From: Rasiella rasia
GTDB lineage: Bacteria > Bacteroidota > Bacteroidia > Flavobacteriales > Flavobacteriaceae
Reading direction: 5' to 3'
DNA length: 64,000 nt
NCBI RefSeq assembly: GCF_011044175.1
Contig: NZ_CP049057.1
Location: forward strand, 1,193,501 to 1,257,500
In this document: positions 39,201 through 44,391 of the stretch, in pieces
Position numbering within the stretch: the stretch's first letter is position 1
How the letters are laid out: each line of letters begins with the position of its first letter
Position numbers and translations under genes: made by a program
Notes under the pieces: generated by a model
What the model was told of the DNA's origin: nothing
Database searches by the model: none
What the model saw: only the letters and a program-made list of their open reading frames with translations

Positions 39201-39521
39201 AGAATAGTTACCGTTTTCAGCAATTCTATTTGGACCATTTCCAGCAGGACCTAATCTCGTTAACTGATAAGCACTAGGTACTGCAAAACTGTTATACACA
39301 GTTCCGTTAATAGTAACAGACTTAATAGTAGCAGGATTATTATCATTGTACACCCCATTTATCGTTTGAGAATCACTCCATTGAAAAGTCACCCCAGCTG
39401 TTATAGAAGGTGATTGCACACCTATCTGTGCTTGTACTGCCGTACCCATTAAAAGTAACGCCAAAAGAACGTAGCTTTTACGAACGTACTTATTCCAGAA
39501 AATAAAAGTAAAATTATGCAT
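24228..39521 (-). CDS. Giant SprB-like surface adhesin with T9SS type B sorting domain
   Basis: A 5,097-aa protein. Signal peptide about 1-32. An N-terminal head module follows (about 33-390: ITAGVTFQWSDSQTINGVYN, LTRLGPAGNGPNRI, RYAQPQVDMGC). Next come nine SprB repeats (about 450-1175; pattern GxPPYSYxWSNG...DISxLxAGTYxVxVTDxNGC). Then 24 cadherin/Ig-like domains (about 1175-3544; pattern GNVLDNDxDPEGD...GTDTFxYEI) form eight 296-aa triplets. Eleven DUF7507-like repeats follow (about 3545-4985), seven almost identical and rich in Asp. The last 105 residues are the gliding-motility-associated type B sorting domain (GITPDGDGLNDFF, MKIFNRWG, LPTGTYFYVL). SprB-type proteins move along the cell surface in gliding and attach cells to surfaces; a similar role is inferred. 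SprF-like and OmpA genes follow in the operon. No frameshift is seen. Confidence 0.92.
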   Translation of the reverse strand: MHNFTFIFWNKYVRKSYVLLALLLMGTAVQAQIGVQSPSITAGVTFQWSDSQTINGVYNDNNPATIKSVTINGTVYNSFAVPSAYQLTRLGPAGNGPNRIAENGNYSSFNSSGATQNINDSNQWDNAAKAAFQSQNLNYYFTSNPNGRSICGNFNAANGLNGVPETDAQMQTLFYDPPLPANAGGVLAVTERGGNNCLYVRLFGFLPGSNTETPLGDTFVRTNNDMYNGNFSPPVAGSDYWGSGREQDNGQTIAIALFQLDNVAPIGSKITRVRFIAASTDHGDGKVFVLQRYAQPQVDMGCVDGTFNGQIDNSSTVPAGSTYTLISGPNPSGVSFTLNSDGSYQYVPSPGFVGDVTFTYKVRLPAPNQNITDTNTVTLTYNPNPPDPTIDVACNPDGSYNVTVTDPVGSNYEYQINNDPYQSSPSFADLGPGTYVFSVRDLSTGCENKPSSTSVTLETLTASVTSVTDVDCFGDDDGTIDITVSGGFPPYSYVWSNGATTEDVSNLAPGTYNVEISDSSGCLFEFLSDIVVDGPTEAISVKETITDVLCFGEATGKISLTVTGGTPGYTYSWSNGATTQNISGLTAGDYTVTILDANNCTYEETFTVMGPTAGILLSTTKVDVLCNGDSTGSIDLTVSGGVPPYSYAWTNGSTLEDISGLTAGNYNVTVTDDNGCTTTLPAPVEITQPEPISIELTKTNASATALCNNGTATATVTGGVGPYTYLWDDPLAQTTPTATGLSGSLLGGTQYTVMVTDANGCVNEQSVIITCVQNCDAVINVTDVTNVLCKDFETGSASVQASSSANPNATFTYTWNTSPQQVDAGVLPGIPSTISGQGAGVYTVSVTIDGTLCQPVEESITITEPSTAVAVTATATDETGPTTNDGTATANPSGGIPPYTFLWSPGGQTTQTITGLSDGTYTVTVKDANNCMATTQVTVNNGDCNNLTATASSTPVSCNGGNDGTATVNVSGGLGNFTYAWSPGGQTTQSISGLTAGVYTVTVTDEDTLCTATSSTTVGEPTELTSGIAVTNVACFGESTGSLDLTVSGGTPGYTFLWSNGETTEDISNLSAGTYTVVITDGNGCVLNDSGTVGQPTAALDVAITAQTDIVCESGLGSVTVEASGGTAPYSYTLDGGAPQGSGTFNNLAAGTYTVTAIDSNLCSDTVQVTILANCTIAVNDFRDTVVNISIDGNVLTNDEDMEGDNQVVTTLTVTSDQGVVVNIAPDGSYTYTPPTDYVGGDFFMYSIEDDGNPQATDSATVFIRINPIGQNNTIANADAVFTEQDVAIPGNVLTNDVDLEGDNQTVTNPGTYNLPGGVLVLNSNGTFVYTPNPGFTGTDTFTYEIIDDNALPATDTAVLTITVVGNPAMNYTFAVDDGYGGNQGATITGNVLDNDFDPEGNDQTVDVAISPSNGPTNGSVTLNADGSFSYTPTDPNFFGNDSFIYSIFDNGSPVATDSATVSIIIAGENTTIAVNDFRDTVVNIPIDGNVLTNDEDMEGDNQVVTTLTVTSDQGVVVNIAPDGSYTYTPPTDYVGGDFFMYSIEDDGNPQATDSATVFIRINPIGQNNTIANADAVFTEQDVAIPGNVLTNDVDLEGDNQTVTNPGTYNLPGGVLVLNSNGTFVYTPNPGFTGTDTFTYEIIDDNALPATDTAVLTITVVGNPAMNYTFAVDDGYGGNQGATITGNVLDNDFDPEGNDQTVDVAISPSNGPTNGSVTLNADGSFSYTPTDPNFFGNDSFIYSIFDNGSPVATDSATVSIIIAGENLILAVDDINNTYVGFPVSGNVATNDENYDGPIGTETFTLVSGPTAGGTLTFNPDGTYNYTPPVDPLVSEDTFVYQICDAGNPVACDTATVYIEILPTPNTGNEPPVANADTNTTEVDTPVTGQALPNDFDPDGDTITVTANTDPANGTVTIDANGMYTYTPDPGFIGEDTFEYTICDDATPALCDTTTVTIQVIADEGNITVANDDAYNGIIDTDIVGNVLDNDTDPEGDNQDVNTTVTPVSGPSNGTLTINADGSFTYVPNIGFVGTDQFVYEILDDNANPATDQATVYLTVGNGVNEILAIDDINDTFVNLPVEGSVATNDLNADGPAGTEVFTLVTGPANGMLVFNPDGSYTYTPGTDYVGEDTFEYQVCDGGNPVACDTAIVYIEVQPLGSPDNDPPVANADTNSTQVDTPVDGTVLPNDFDPDGDPIVVTGNTDPANGSVTVNPDGTYTYTPDPGFIGEDTFEYTICDNQTPALCDTATVTIQVLDTTENITTAVDDAYYGFPDTDIVGNVLDNDTDPENNDQTVDVAVSPSNGPNNGTVVLNADGTFTYTPGAGFEGTDSFVYEIFDNGSPVATDVATVYISIANPANEILAIDDINDTFVNLPVEGSVATNDLNEDGPTGTEVFTLVTGPANGMLVFNPDGSYTYTPGTDYVGEDTFEYQVCDGGNPIACDTAIVYIEVQPLGSPDNDPPVANADTNSTQVDTPVDGTVLPNDFDPDGDPIVVTGNTDPANGSVTVNPDGTYTYTPDPGFIGEDTFEYTICDNQTPALCDTATVTIQVLDTTENITTAVDDAYYGFPDTDIVGNVLDNDTDPENNDQTVDVAVSPSNGPNNGTVVLNADGTFTYTPGAGFEGTDSFVYEIFDNGSPVATDVATVYISIANPANEILAIDDINDTFVNLPVEGSVATNDLNEDGPTGTEVFTLVTGPANGMLVFNPDGSYTYTPGTDYVGEDTFEYQVCDGGNPIACDTAIVYIEVQPLGSPDNDPPVANADTNSTQVDTPVDGTVLPNDFDPDGDPIVVTGNTDPANGSVTVNPDGTYTYTPDPGFIGEDTFEYTICDNQTPALCDTATVTIQVLDTTENITTAVDDAYYGFPDTDIVGNVLDNDTDPENNDQTVDVAVSPSNGPNNGTVVLNADGTFTYTPGAGFEGTDSFVYEIFDNGSPVATDVATVYISIANPANEILAIDDINDTFVNLPVEGSVATNDLNADGPTGTEVFTLVTGPANGMLVFNPDGSYTYTPGTDYVGEDTFEYQVCDGGNPIACDTAIVYIEVQPLGSPDNDPPVANADTNSTQVDTPVDGTVLPNDFDPDGDPIVVTGNTDPANGSVTVNPDGTYTYTPDPGFIGEDTFEYTICDNQTPALCDTATVTIQVLDTTENITTAVDDAYYGFPDTDIVGNVLDNDTDPENNDQTVDVAVSPSNGPNNGTVVLNADGTFTYTPGAGFEGTDSFVYEIFDNGSPVATDVATVYISIADPGNEILAVDDINDTFVDLPVSGNVATNDENFDGPTGTEVFTLVSGPTAGGTLTFNPDGTYDYTPAPGFVGEDTFVYQVCDAGNPVACDTATVTISIVDDPVIGNDPPVANNDVNITEINTPVDGNVLVNDFDPDLGDIITVTANTDPANGSVTVSPDGSYTYIPNPGFTGEDTFEYTICDNAATPLCDTATVTIYIIDDTGNITVANDDAYYGEIDAPVTGNVLDNDSDPESNTQVLNVGTTPVSGPTNGTVIVNPDGSFEYTPGTGFTGNDQFVYEIFDNGSPVATDQATVYILIAQTPAPAIAIVKAGVFVDGDGDQCADPGESIDYTFTVTNEGNVSLSAISVTDPLLEAPNPVVAIVFAGGDTDGDSELDVDETWTYTASYAITQADIDAGEITNQATAEGTDEDGTTVDDLSDESLTTEDDPTVTTLCQSPAIAIVKAGVFVDGDGDQCADPGESIDYTFTVTNEGNVSLSAISVTDPLLEAPNPVVAIVFAGGDTDGDSELDVDETWTYTASYAITQADIDAGEITNQATAEGTAPDSTVVDDLSDESLTTEDDPTVTTLCQSPAIAIVKAGVFVDGDGDQCADPGESIDYTFTVTNEGNVSLSAISVTDPLLEAPNPVVAIVFAGGDTDGDSELDVDETWTYTASYAITQADIDAGEITNQATAEGTAPDSTVVDDLSDESLTTEDDPTVTTLCQSPAIAIVKAGVFVDGDGDQCADPGESIDYTFTVTNEGNVSLSAISVTDPLLEAPNPVVAIVFAGGDTDGDSELDVDETWTYTASYAITQADIDAGEITNQATAEGTAPDSTVVDDLSDESLTTEDDPTVTTLCQSPAIAIVKAGVFVDGDGDQCADPGESIDYTFTVTNEGNVSLSAISVTDPLLEAPNPVVAIVFAGGDTDGDSELDVDETWTYTASYAITQADIDAGEITNQATAEGTAPDSTVVDDLSDESLTTEDDPTVTTLCQSPAIAIVKAGVFVDGDGDQCADPGESIDYTFTVTNEGNVSLSAISVTDPLLEAPNPVVAIVFAGGDTDGDSELDVDETWTYTASYAITQADIDAGEITNQATAVGTAPDSTVVDDLSDESLTTEDDPTVTTLCQSPAIAIVKAGVFVDGDGDQCADPGESIDYTFTVTNEGNVSLSAISVTDPLLEAPNPVVAIVFAGGDTDGDSELDVDETWTYTASYAITQADIDAGEITNQATAEGTAPDSTVVDDLSDESLTTEDDPTVTALCQSPSIALIKKGTLNDENGSGCTDVGETISYVFEVKNTGNVTLTGVDIDDPLVNVVGGPIVLAPDEIDVLSFTAVYTITQVDIDNGSFENTATAMGTAPDGTVVEDISDFDVYTDDRPTVTTLCQNASIALIKEGTVMDENGSGCADPKETIEYRFTVQNTGNVTLTNIDIEDPLVNVLGGPITLAPGQTDVNSFMATYLITQANINDGFVENQATVIGTDPNGEVVDDESDFDSFLDDRPTITTLCQGASIALIKTANPQDQNGNGCVELGESIIYEFVVKNTGNVVLTNITVTDPLVAVTGGPITLNPSDSDSDTFRAEYFVTQEDVDNGFVMNQATAEGTAPDGSVVMDLSDDDSFDEDEVTELSLCQDPRVSLEKSGIFNDDNGDGIPQVGETISYIFRVENTGNVSLYNLTLEDDLEGIVIEGGPIDVLAVGEVDDSTFTATYAITEGDIENGEVINQALITGTTSDGTTVEDTSDDPNDLTNIDINGDGDPDDPTVTLLPNVGTEVTFEIFNGITPDGDGLNDFFRVQGIEFFPDNNMKIFNRWGVLVYETDGYGGATGEENVFRGYSEGRVTVNDSKTLPTGTYFYVLVRQDPNSGEMLKNSGYLYINR
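26060..28890 (-). repeat. Seven tandem 402-bp repeats (DUF7507-like)
   Basis: The same landmark (end of TTGGATCG) recurs at 26100, 26502, 26904, 27306, 27708, 28110 and 28512, exactly 402 bp apart. Copies differ by a few, mostly silent, bases. Each encodes 134 residues beginning AIAIVKAGVFVDGDGDQC. One copy reads AVGTAPDS instead of AEGTAPDS, and the first copy in the protein has EDGTTVDD where the others have PDSTVVDD. Confidence 0.95.
29786..33340 (-). repeat. Four tandem 888-bp repeats (three cadherin/Ig-like domains each)
   Basis: Corresponding positions recur every 888 bp (for example the GCAATAGAAATG string near 29790, 30678, 31566 and 32454). Each unit encodes 296 residues: an ILAIDDINDTFVNLP domain, a VANADTNSTQVDTPV domain and a TTAVDDAYYGFPDTD domain. 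The copies are nearly identical, with only scattered differences such as NADGP/NEDGP. Confidence 0.95.
34225..35998 (-). repeat. Two tandem 888-bp repeats (AVNDFRDT triplets)
   Basis: The string starting TTCTCTCCTGCAATAATA occurs at 34225 and 35113, 888 bp apart. The two units differ at only a handful of bases (for example near 34386/35274, 34435/35323 and 34688/35576). Each encodes three domains (AVNDFRDTVVNI, ANADAVFTEQDVAI, AVDDGYGGNQGATI). Confidence 0.95.
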
Positions 39522-39585
39522 ACTTATCTTATTTATATCGTTGTATTGAAATGCCCCAACTGCATTTTTCGTCTATTAATGTTGC

Positions 39586-39593
39586 CAAATATA
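39586..39593 (-). promoter_or_regulatory. Possible -7 box of the giant adhesin operon (TATATTTG)
   Basis: Matches TAnnTTTG on the minus strand, about 65 nt upstream of the adhesin ATG. No good -33 TTTG at the usual distance, so an activator may be needed. Confidence 0.4.
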
Positions 39594-39708
39594 CGATGCA
39601 ACAAACGTTAAAGACTTCCTAACAAGTCACTTTTAGCTCACTTGTAGGAAAAACTCGTTGAACTGCACAAATTTGTTATTTTTCAGTAAGAAATATGTAG
39701 GAATAATC

Positions 39709-39728
39709 TATACGTATATATACGTATA
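39709..39728. repeat. 20-bp perfect palindrome TATACGTATATATACGTATA
   Basis: The string equals its own reverse complement. It lies between two TGTAGGAA copies in the adhesin/prfC spacer; it could be an operator or simple TA-rich sequence. Confidence 0.6.
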
Positions 39729-40060
39729 TAGCCTAAAACATTGGTATTTTAAGCCATTCTAATGTAGGAAATATTTATAGCCCTGCCGTGATTTGTAGCA
39801 CTAAATTTTTATGAAAATTTAATTTTCAGTGTGTAGCTGTGTGTATTTATAACACACTTTTTATGTAAATATGTACTACATTTCTTACAGTTTGAATTAA
39901 CACAATAATTGTAATAATCAATCTTTTATTACATACGATAAAAACATAGGTTCGGATTTTTTTTTAAGCAAAACAGAAACACGCCTATACCTTACTAATT
40001 AAAGTAGCAGGGTTACTTTATTTTCAACAGAAAATTTAAAATAATCCCTTATATACATAG

Positions 40061-40068
40061 TATATTTG
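40061..40068 (+). promoter_or_regulatory. -7 box of prfC (TATATTTG)
   Basis: Matches TAnnTTTG, 20 nt before the prfC ATG. The upstream TTTA near 40035 is only a weak -33. Confidence 0.45.
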
Positions 40069-40088
40069 CTTGCTTCTAAACAAATACT

Positions 40089-41690
40089 ATGCTTCAAAAA
40101 GAAATAAATCGCCGAAAAACTTTCGGAATCATCTCACACCCCGATGCCGGGAAAACCACATTAACCGAAAAACTTTTATTGTTTGGAGGTGCAATACAGG
40201 AAGCCGGTGCCGTAAAAAGTAACAAGATAAAAAAAGGAGCTACGAGTGATTTTATGGAAATTGAACGGCAACGTGGGATTTCTGTAGCCACATCAGTCCT
40301 CGCTTTTGAATATGACGGAACGAAAATAAATATTCTCGATACTCCAGGTCACAAAGATTTCGCAGAAGATACATTTAGAACCTTAACAGCCGTAGATAGC
40401 GTAATTGTTGTAATAGATGTTGCAAAAGGTGTAGAAGAACAAACCGAAAAACTCGTGGAAGTATGCAGAATGCGAAATATCCCCATGATTGTCTTTATCA
40501 ATAAACTAGATCGTGAAGGAAAAGATGCTTTCGAATTACTAGATGAAATAGAACAAAAACTACACCTACGAGTAACACCCCTTTCATTTCCTATTGGCAT
40601 GGGATACGATTTTAAAGGTATTTATAATGTCTGGGAAAAAAATGTGAATCTTTTTAGTGGTGATAGTAGAAAAAATATAGAAGAAACAATAGAAATAGAA
40701 GATCTTACAAACCCCGAGCTCGATGAACTTATAGGAAGTAAGGCTGCGGAAACTTTACGAGATGAACTAGAGTTAGTATATGAGGTGTATCCAGACTTTA
40801 GTAGAGATGAATACTTGGAAGGCGCACTCCAACCTGTATTTTTTGGCTCTGCTCTAAATAATTTTGGGGTTCGAGAACTGTTAGACTGCTTTGTTGAAAT
40901 AGCACCAAAGCCTAGACCTAAAGAAAGTAATACCCGCTTGGTAAAACCCGAAGAAAAAGAATTTTCTGGTTTTGTATTTAAAATACACGCCAATATGGAT
41001 CCTAAGCACAGAGATAGACTGGCCTTTGTAAAAATTGTTTCTGGTACTTTTGAACGTAATACCCCCTATTTACATGTTCGCCACGGAAAAAAATTAAAAT
41101 TCTCTAGCCCGAATGCCTTCTTCGCAGAAAAAAAACAAATTGTAGATGTTTCCTACCCTGGAGATATCGTAGGGCTTCATGATACAGGAAATTTCAAAAT
41201 AGGCGACACACTTACACAAGGCGAAGAAATGCTTTATAAAGGTATTCCTAGTTTTTCTCCAGAGCATTTTAAGTACATTAACAACGCAGACCCCATGAAG
41301 AGCAAACAGCTTGAAAAGGGAATCGACCAACTTATGGACGAAGGGGTTGCACAACTATTTACATTAGAGCTCAACGGAAGAAAAGTAATTGGTACGGTTG
41401 GCGCACTACAATTTGAAGTAATTCAATATAGACTAGAACACGAATATGGCGCTAAATGTAGATATGAAAATTTAAATGTTCATAAAGCGTGCTGGGTACA
41501 ACCTAAAGATCCAAAAAGTGCAGAATTTGCAGACTTTAAGAGAGTGAAATCTAAGTTTCTAGCCAAAGACAAAAAAGGACAATTAGTCTTTTTTGCCGAC
41601 AGTGCGTTTACACTTCAAATGACACAGAGTAAATACCCAAATATTCAATTACACTTTGTTAGCGAATTTGAAAAAGTATCGAAACCTTAA
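40089..41690 (+). CDS. prfC: Peptide chain release factor 3
   Basis: A 533-aa translational GTPase that recycles RF1/RF2 from the ribosome after peptide release. G1 is HPDAGKTT (residues 17-24), the switch region is EIERQRGISV, G3 is DTPGHKDF and G4 is NKLD. The RF3-specific pattern GGAIQEAGAVK and a full C-terminal domain are present, and length matches RF3 (about 530) rather than EF-G (about 700). It is monocistronic, with its own -7 box, and converges on the secreted-protein gene 20 bases downstream. Confidence 0.95.
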   Translation: MLQKEINRRKTFGIISHPDAGKTTLTEKLLLFGGAIQEAGAVKSNKIKKGATSDFMEIERQRGISVATSVLAFEYDGTKINILDTPGHKDFAEDTFRTLTAVDSVIVVIDVAKGVEEQTEKLVEVCRMRNIPMIVFINKLDREGKDAFELLDEIEQKLHLRVTPLSFPIGMGYDFKGIYNVWEKNVNLFSGDSRKNIEETIEIEDLTNPELDELIGSKAAETLRDELELVYEVYPDFSRDEYLEGALQPVFFGSALNNFGVRELLDCFVEIAPKPRPKESNTRLVKPEEKEFSGFVFKIHANMDPKHRDRLAFVKIVSGTFERNTPYLHVRHGKKLKFSSPNAFFAEKKQIVDVSYPGDIVGLHDTGNFKIGDTLTQGEEMLYKGIPSFSPEHFKYINNADPMKSKQLEKGIDQLMDEGVAQLFTLELNGRKVIGTVGALQFEVIQYRLEHEYGAKCRYENLNVHKACWVQPKDPKSAEFADFKRVKSKFLAKDKKGQLVFFADSAFTLQMTQSKYPNIQLHFVSEFEKVSKP

Positions 41691-41709
41691 CAAATTCGCA
41701 CCTTACATC

Positions 41710-42414
41710 TTATAAATAGATCGCCTGAATATCTAATCGATCACCATTTCCGAATATTGCTCTAAATGCAGCATCGGCAACAAGACCACCACCAAACGCA
41801 GCCCCTTGTAAGTGTATGCTGTGTGTTCCTGGCTCTAACATTATAGTCATAGAACGAGAGTTATATACATACCCAGTTGCCGCATCACAATTTACATTTG
41901 AATAAACAACACTTGTCATACCATACGATTTTGACGTATTTGCCGTAGTTCCATCTCCAAGGTAAAAATAGTTATGAGCCACTTTAGCTCTTCCATCATC
42001 AATTTTTGACGCGCCATCATACGATTGAAAGTCTACTGCCACATAATATGTAATAACAACCATTGCTCTTTGGCTAAGTGTAAAATTCTTTTGATACAAT
42101 TCGGCAGAATTTAAACTTGAATTCAGTTGAGTTTGAACCACAACAGGTGTTGGTATGTTAGAATCTGAAGATATTTCGCCAGACAACATTCCAAGACCTA
42201 GCGTCCCATTTCTATCGGCCACAACGTTATACACAGAAGAACCTCCTAAATTATTGGCATTGTTAGAACTACTTAACCCATCTATTCGTATTAAACCTTG
42301 GCTTCCTGATACATGAAGTGCTTCTTGTGGATTTGTTGTACCAATTCCCACTTGAGCGTTAGCTATAAAGCTTGTAAGAACGCAAAGTAAACATAGTGTG
42401 ATTATATTTTTCAT
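41710..42414 (-). CDS. Secreted protein with GIGTTNP-type N-terminus
   Basis: A 234-aa exported protein: signal peptide ending IANAQ, then VGIGTTNPQEALHVSG, a motif that opens many Bacteroidota tail-fibre-like surface proteins. A Ser/Asn-rich linker (about 45-95) and a beta-rich C-terminal domain (about 100-234: YYVAVDFQSYDG, SRSMTIMLEPGTHSIHLQGA) follow. It lacks a T9SS sorting domain. The C-terminal part looks like a compact trimeric-type head, but I cannot name a family. It is 56 bases downstream of the adhesin-head paralogue on the same strand, so they may share a transcript. Confidence 0.7.
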   Translation of the reverse strand: MKNIITLCLLCVLTSFIANAQVGIGTTNPQEALHVSGSQGLIRIDGLSSSNNANNLGGSSVYNVVADRNGTLGLGMLSGEISSDSNIPTPVVVQTQLNSSLNSAELYQKNFTLSQRAMVVITYYVAVDFQSYDGASKIDDGRAKVAHNYFYLGDGTTANTSKSYGMTSVVYSNVNCDAATGYVYNSRSMTIMLEPGTHSIHLQGAAFGGGLVADAAFRAIFGNGDRLDIQAIYL

Positions 42415-42470
42415 AATGTTCAGTTATTAAAATTGAATAGTATTTTTTTATCTTGTTTTTAAAAATTGAT

Positions 42471-43616
42471 TTAATTCTGTAAAGCGGGTGCATCTGCATT
42501 TCCTGAAGAACATTCACATCCCGTTCCCGGTCCCGATTCATATGTAATTGTTACTGTAGATCCATCGCACGTACTTGCGTTAGGAGCTGGTAGACAGACC
42601 GAATATTCAAAAACCACATCGCCTGTAAACCCAATACTTGGTGTATACGAATAACTTCCGTCTGAGTTGAAAGTGAAAGCTTCGCCTTCTGGCGTTGGAG
42701 CGCTTACCAATGAAAATGTAGACCCTTCAGGAATTGTATCTCCATATACACTACCGTTAAACTCCACATTCATACAACTTCCTTCTGTTCTCGGTACTGC
42801 ATAGCGCTGAAGTATAAATAGTTTTCCATCACCATGATCCAAGGTCGCCGCTAATAAATCTACTCTTGTTATTACCGAACCAACAGGAGCCAAATCATCC
42901 AGCGAGAATATCGCGATACCAATCGTACCGTTATTTTCAACAACTCTTCCAGAGTTCCAATAGTCTACTCCCGCAGGAGGTGCATTTAATAACGGACCTG
43001 TTTGAGTTGAATTTGCACGAACAAAGGTGTCTCCTAAAAACTGCTCCGCCCCTCCGCCAACTGGAATTCCATACATTGCTATATAATAGCAATTATTTGC
43101 GTTTCTTTCTGAAATGGCAATAATACCACCATCGTTAGACGGGATTCCTGGGTTATAATAAAGAGATTGTAATTGAGCATCGGTAGTAGCTACATCTTCA
43201 AAATCACCACAGATATCTCGTCCATTCGGGTTTGCTTCAAAATAATGATTAAGGTTCTTGTCTTGAAAAGCAGCAAGAGCATCAACATCCCAATCAGCAT
43301 TTGCACTACTGTTATTTTCTGTAGTACCATTTTTTAAAATTGAGTTAGGACCATGACCACTAGGACCAAGGCGCGTCATCGAATATGACGAAGGCACTGC
43401 AAAAGATTGAAACACTTCACTATCTATTGTAATAGAGCTTAATGTAGCAGAATCCTTAGGCACTGATTGCGTATCTTCCCATTGGAAGGTAACACCTGAT
43501 GTTACAGAAGGAGCTTGAGTTTGCCCAATAATAGTGGTAGCAAAACAGCAACATATTAAAAATAAATACACCGTTAAAGATGGTGCCAACCGATTTGTAG
43601 GTACAGTTGTTTTCAT
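42471..43616 (-). CDS. Stand-alone paralogue of the giant adhesin N-terminal module
   Basis: About 381 aa from ATG 43616 (MKTTVPTNRLAPSLTVYLFL, signal peptide); a TTG at 43649 is less likely. The protein aligns along its length with residues about 30-385 of the giant adhesin: SGVTFQWEDTQ versus AGVTFQWSDSQ, MTRLGPSGHGPNSI versus LTRLGPAGNGPNRI, DHGDGKLFILQRYAVP versus DHGDGKVFVLQRYAQP, then one Ig-like domain ending LPAPN. It stops soon after, with a Cys-containing tail (GPGTGCECSSG), and has no T9SS sorting domain. Function is unknown; a soluble partner, decoy or assembly aid for the adhesin is speculation. Confidence 0.8.
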   Translation of the reverse strand: MKTTVPTNRLAPSLTVYLFLICCCFATTIIGQTQAPSVTSGVTFQWEDTQSVPKDSATLSSITIDSEVFQSFAVPSSYSMTRLGPSGHGPNSILKNGTTENNSSANADWDVDALAAFQDKNLNHYFEANPNGRDICGDFEDVATTDAQLQSLYYNPGIPSNDGGIIAISERNANNCYYIAMYGIPVGGGAEQFLGDTFVRANSTQTGPLLNAPPAGVDYWNSGRVVENNGTIGIAIFSLDDLAPVGSVITRVDLLAATLDHGDGKLFILQRYAVPRTEGSCMNVEFNGSVYGDTIPEGSTFSLVSAPTPEGEAFTFNSDGSYSYTPSIGFTGDVVFEYSVCLPAPNASTCDGSTVTITYESGPGTGCECSSGNADAPALQN

Positions 43617-43681
43617 AGGTATAAATTTGGGTTCAATTTTCAAGAACAACTAAACTAAGTTGCGGGGCTCTGAAAATCAGT

Positions 43682-43715
43682 CAAATATATACACGATTAT
43701 TATTTTTCCTACAAG
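43682..43715 (-). promoter_or_regulatory. Bacteroidota-type promoter for the adhesin-head paralogue
   Basis: On the minus strand: CTTG (43715-43712), 22-nt spacer, TATATTTG (43689-43682), about 66 nt before the ATG. The -33 region overlaps a TGTAGGAA string also found upstream of the giant adhesin. Confidence 0.45.
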
Positions 43716-43887
43716 ACAATTTCAATTATTCGATATTCTGTAATTTATACTCGTTAAAGTGCAGTTTTTTGCATAAAAAAACGATAAAATACACAAGTTA
43801 TACCGTTCAAATTGTAAGAAAAAAGTTGGTTTATAGTGAAAAACGAAGGGAAATAGTAAGCATTTAGCTGCATTTTTGGTAGAAATA

Positions 43888-43918
43888 AAACAACCTGCTA
43901 AAATTTAGCAGGTTGTTT
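43888..43918 (-). terminator. Terminator after the DUF3467 gene
   Basis: Perfect 15-bp inverted repeat AAACAACCTGCTAAA / TTTAGCAGGTTGTTT with a single central base, 10 nt after the stop; T-rich sequence follows on the minus strand. Confidence 0.8.
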
Positions 43919-43927
43919 ATATCATTT

Positions 43928-44242
43928 TTAAGCTTCTCCAGTGGGTCCAAAATTAATCGGTATAGCTGGTTGCTTATAATCTTTAATCTCTCCATGTTGT
44001 TGTTCAAACCTAGAAACATTATCGTGCATTGCCTTTAAAAAACGCTTTGCATGTTGCGGTGTAAGTACAATTCTGGATTTAACCTTGCTTTTAGGGACGC
44101 CAGGCATAATACTCACAAAATCTACTACAAACTCACTTTGCGAATGGTTAATAATAGCCAAGTTACTGTAGGTTCCTTGTGCTACTTCTTGGTCTAACTC
44201 TATATTAATTTGTCCTTGCTTCTGCTTATTTTCTTCTGCCAT
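43928..44242 (-). CDS. DUF3467 domain protein
   Basis: A 104-aa cytoplasmic protein matching DUF3467: QINIELDQEVAQGTYSNLA, then HSQSEFVVDFVSIMPG, then KSRIVLTPQHAKRFLKAM. The family is widespread in Bacteroidota and commonly sits next to rpoC; its function is unknown. It is separated from rpoC by a strong terminator hairpin and followed by its own terminator, so it may be read as its own unit or by readthrough. Confidence 0.9.
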   Translation of the reverse strand: MAEENKQKQGQINIELDQEVAQGTYSNLAIINHSQSEFVVDFVSIMPGVPKSKVKSRIVLTPQHAKRFLKAMHDNVSRFEQQHGEIKDYKQPAIPINFGPTGEA

Positions 44243-44303
44243 CGTAAACTTGTTTTTACCTCCATTCGAAAAAACGGAAGTCTATTAATATTAAATTTAA
44301 AAC

Positions 44304-44335
44304 AAAATCCCGTGATGTGATGTCACGGGATTTTT
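44304..44335 (-). terminator. Terminator after rpoC
   Basis: Stem AAAATCCCGTGA / TCACGGGATTTT with a 7-nt loop, 57 nt after the rpoC stop; T-rich on the minus strand. Confidence 0.8.
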
Positions 44336-44391
44336 ACTATTTCAATTTGGTTACTAAACAACCAACATGTTAGCCTAGGCCAATATGTACA

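Larger units (their letters stand above)
39522..40088 (+). other. 567-base divergent intergenic region
   Basis: AT-rich region between the giant adhesin (minus strand) and prfC (plus strand) with no ORF. It holds -7-type boxes in both directions, a 20-bp perfect palindrome (39709-39728) and three direct TGTAGGAA copies (39643, 39696, 39763). Confidence 0.7.
43617..43927 (-). other. Intergenic region upstream of the adhesin-head paralogue
   Basis: 311 AT-rich bases without an ORF. Contains a promoter (43682-43715) and a bidirectional-looking hairpin (43888-43918). Confidence 0.6.

Noticed and set aside
43617-43649. TTG start for the adhesin-head paralogue
   Set aside because: The ATG at 43616 directly precedes a standard signal peptide; the 11 extra residues have no support.
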